A stretch of DNA of 64,000 nt from Pythium myriotylum (taxonomy: Eukaryota; Oomycota; Peronosporomycetes; Pythiales; Pythiaceae), in the NCBI GenBank assembly GCA_023091665.1, contig JALJCQ010000003.1, positions 620,001 to 684,000 of the forward strand, in the 5' to 3' direction. The notes under the pieces are model-generated. The model had not been told where the DNA came from and ran no database searches. It saw nothing but the letters and a program-made list of their open reading frames with translations. Positions 62,587-64,000 of this stretch are shown here, piece after piece (within the stretch, counting starts at the first letter, position 1; each line of letters opens with the position of its first letter). Made by a program: the position numbers and the translations under genes.

Positions 62587-63202
62587 CTATTGCTTTGGTG
62601 CGATCACGCCTTCCTCCGTGAGCTTCTGCAAAATCTGTTTCTCTACGAACGCGAAGAGTTCGGGCACGAGATCAGGCAGCTGACATGACACGAAGCACTG
62701 CTTGCCCGTCCTGCGAGCGAGTCGCTGCGCGATCTGCTGTTCCTCCATCTCTGGCGCACCAACGATCGACGTGATCAACGGCATGGGACTGTATCTCGTC
62801 ATCACAGCAGTCGACATGGAGCTAACCAATCCACGCATACAGTGAGCCCAGGTAGACACTAGATCCAAGGAGCGTCAGTGACTTACCCGAGACTCGGTTT
62901 ATCGGCGGTCGAGCCCATCCACACGAAGATTGCGCTGCTCATGAGCCAGATCTGCGCGACATACGGCTGGTCGAGCAAGCTACCCGAGATGTCGAGGATC
63001 TTGAATCCCTCGCCTTCCACACCCACACAACGTGAGCCGGAGGATCCGTCCACACACTGCGCGCCTGCACTTCCTTACCTCCATCGAGCTGGAGCTTCTC
63101 CAGCGAGGCCTCAACGCCGTTATCTATGAGACACGCACACCAATGAGGCGCAACGGACGAAGCCTGATGCTCATCGACCTCACCTGTCGTGGTGTCTGCC
63201 AT
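62587..63202 (-). CDS. PSMG4: Proteasome assembly chaperone 4-like protein (161 aa)
   Basis: Three exons, complement of 63079-63202, 62887-63013 and 62587-62821; the introns are 65 bp each with GTAAGG/GTAAGT donors. The spliced product has the PAC4 landmarks: IWLMSSAIFVWMGST (compare LTDSLFLWVGAT in human), MSTAVMTRYSPMPLITSIVG (compare MCSRYDSIPVSTSLLG), and AQRLARRTGKQCFVSCQLPD (compare AQRLARKTNKQVFVSYNL). The N-terminal 30 residues are poorly conserved, as in other PAC4 proteins, and the family is always short (human 123). PAC4 with PAC3 helps build the 20S proteasome alpha ring. The only uncertainty is the exact N-terminus. It is divergent from the next gene by 150 bp. Confidence 0.85.
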
Positions 63203-63352
63203 GTTCTGTTGTGGTCAATCCTCCACGGCACAATAACAACATTATTGGCTGAAAATAACAATAATCTTCTCATTTCTACCAATAGACAGTCACATTGAAC
63301 CGTATCAAGCGAACCCCACAGATTCCGAGAGTGAAAAAGAGATCGGACAACC
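63203..63352. promoter_or_regulatory. 150-bp bidirectional promoter
   Basis: Separates the PAC4-like ATG (minus) from the next ATG (plus) and is AT-rich compared with its surroundings. Contains a near-consensus oomycete initiator for the plus gene at 63268-63283. Confidence 0.55.
63268..63283 (+). promoter_or_regulatory. Near-consensus oomycete initiator
   Basis: TCTCATTTCTACCAAT fits TCATTYYNCAW well and lies 70 nt before the ATG at 63353. Confidence 0.5.
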
Positions 63353-64000
63353 ATGGCCGACAGCGTCGCGTTGAACGAGGTCGTGCGCGTGCTGGGCACG
63401 GAGCTGAGCAAGAACGACGAGCGCATTCTCATTGGATCGTACGTACGCGAGTTTCCAGTCTGGCTGCGGTGTTGGCACTGAGCGCCATCCTCGAAAAAGG
63501 ACGGAGGAAGAGAAGGAGGTTCTGCAGAGGCACGCGACGTCGGGCAAGCGCCGCGCTGTTGCGGGCTTCATCACTGGCTCTGCAATTTGTGCCGGAGGTG
63601 AGTGAGCTGGATGGGCTCTTGTAGAGGGAGCTCTGGACTGACATCGAGGTCTTTGGCATTGGGCAGTGTGGAAGGCACTCGGAGGACAACGCCGGATTCT
63701 CGGGGGACTCACCATGGCTAGTGCGTTTGCTCGATGGTTCTCTGGGATATAGACTGGGGGCTAAGCTTGTGTGTTAGGTGGTGGTATGGCGGGTTTCATG
63801 TATGGGATTCTAAGCATTCGCCGCGGCCTCTTTGAGGATATCCTCACGCTGCCGAGCGATAAGTCTCCATTCGCGGTACGCGCACGCGAAATGTAAGTTT
63901 AATGCGTGCAGCTCATTAAGCAGCAAAGAGGCAGCTCACTGGAGCTTGTTCGATAGTCTGGATGAGCAGCTACCCAACAATCCGTTCTATCTGGAGGTCA
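63353..64000 (+). CDS. Small Gly-rich membrane protein, 5' part (partial, runs off the right edge)
   Basis: Five exons so far: 63353-63438, 63500-63597, 63667-63720, 63778-63892 and 63957 to the edge; introns of 61, 69, 57 and 64 bp (donors GTACGT, GTGAGT, GTGCGT, GTAAGT). The spliced start reads [21 protein letters not shown] charged helix follows, then two Gly/Ala-rich hydrophobic segments (about 50-65, [13 protein letters not shown]; and about 75-92, [20 protein letters not shown]) with GxxxG-like spacing, then a soluble segment ([43 protein letters not shown], about 93-131). Such paired glycine-zipper helices are found in small mitochondrial or endomembrane proteins. I do not recognise the family. 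Splice choices are consistent in frame throughout. Confidence 0.7.

Noticed and set aside
1..64000. CRISPR arrays, bacterial operons, ribosome binding sites
   Set aside because: The window is eukaryotic with spliced genes; the repeats present are coding or isolated hairpins.
1..64000. Secreted effector genes of RXLR or Crinkler type
   Set aside because: I found no short signal-peptide protein with an RxLR-dEER or LFLAK motif; the RRLLQ near 14126 is in an uncertain frame and does not fit.

Overview
The window is nuclear DNA of an oomycete (Phytophthora/Pythium/Globisporangium-like; species not resolved). The evidence is compact genes with very short introns (most 56-94 bp, donors of GTAAGT/GTGAGT type), intergenic gaps often under 400 bp, oomycete-like core promoters (initiator plus CATTTG-type flanking element 30-70 bp before several ATGs), RWP-RK factors with the ICRKNG core, and ordinary eukaryotic single-copy genes (CUL3, SMC1, AIP1, MON1, PAC4). 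Exon structures were built by hand from splice sites and family conservation.

Layout. 1-14279 (minus) is most of one giant secreted-looking Gly/Ser/Val repeat protein; its 3' end lies off the left edge. It has over 4,600 codons in one open frame and contains three near-identical in-frame DNA copies of up to 3.2 kb. 15058-15666 is a small acidic protein. 15.7-30.5 kb is gene-poor and holds three RWP-RK transcription factor genes in the same orientation (18360, 23708, 28276) with a MON1 gene between the first two. The gaps hold hairpins, short tandem repeats and G-tracts.

30.5-41.7 kb: a 1,239-residue four-TM / ankyrin / double-TIR protein; a convergent LRR plus EF-hand protein; and, divergent from that, a PDZ protein. 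41.7-50.3 kb (plus): a mucin-like single-pass membrane protein, cullin-3, an ER UDP-glycosyltransferase with a KxKxx tail and a GC-AG intron, and an IQ/C2-like protein. 50.5-54.5 kb: a DDE-transposase-derived gene broken by one frameshift, next to a coiled-coil ORF and an inverted repeat. 54.6-64 kb: a conserved unknown protein, cohesin SMC1 (minus), AIP1/WDR1 (plus), proteasome assembly chaperone 4 (minus) and the start of a small membrane protein (plus); the last four form two divergent pairs.

The most interesting items are the recently amplified giant repeat protein, the membrane-anchored Ank-TIR-TIR protein whose first TIR keeps the NADase glutamate (E844) while the second has Gln at the matching position (Q1037), and the RWP-RK trio that shares a modified RWPxRQ core and a C-terminal LPS motif.
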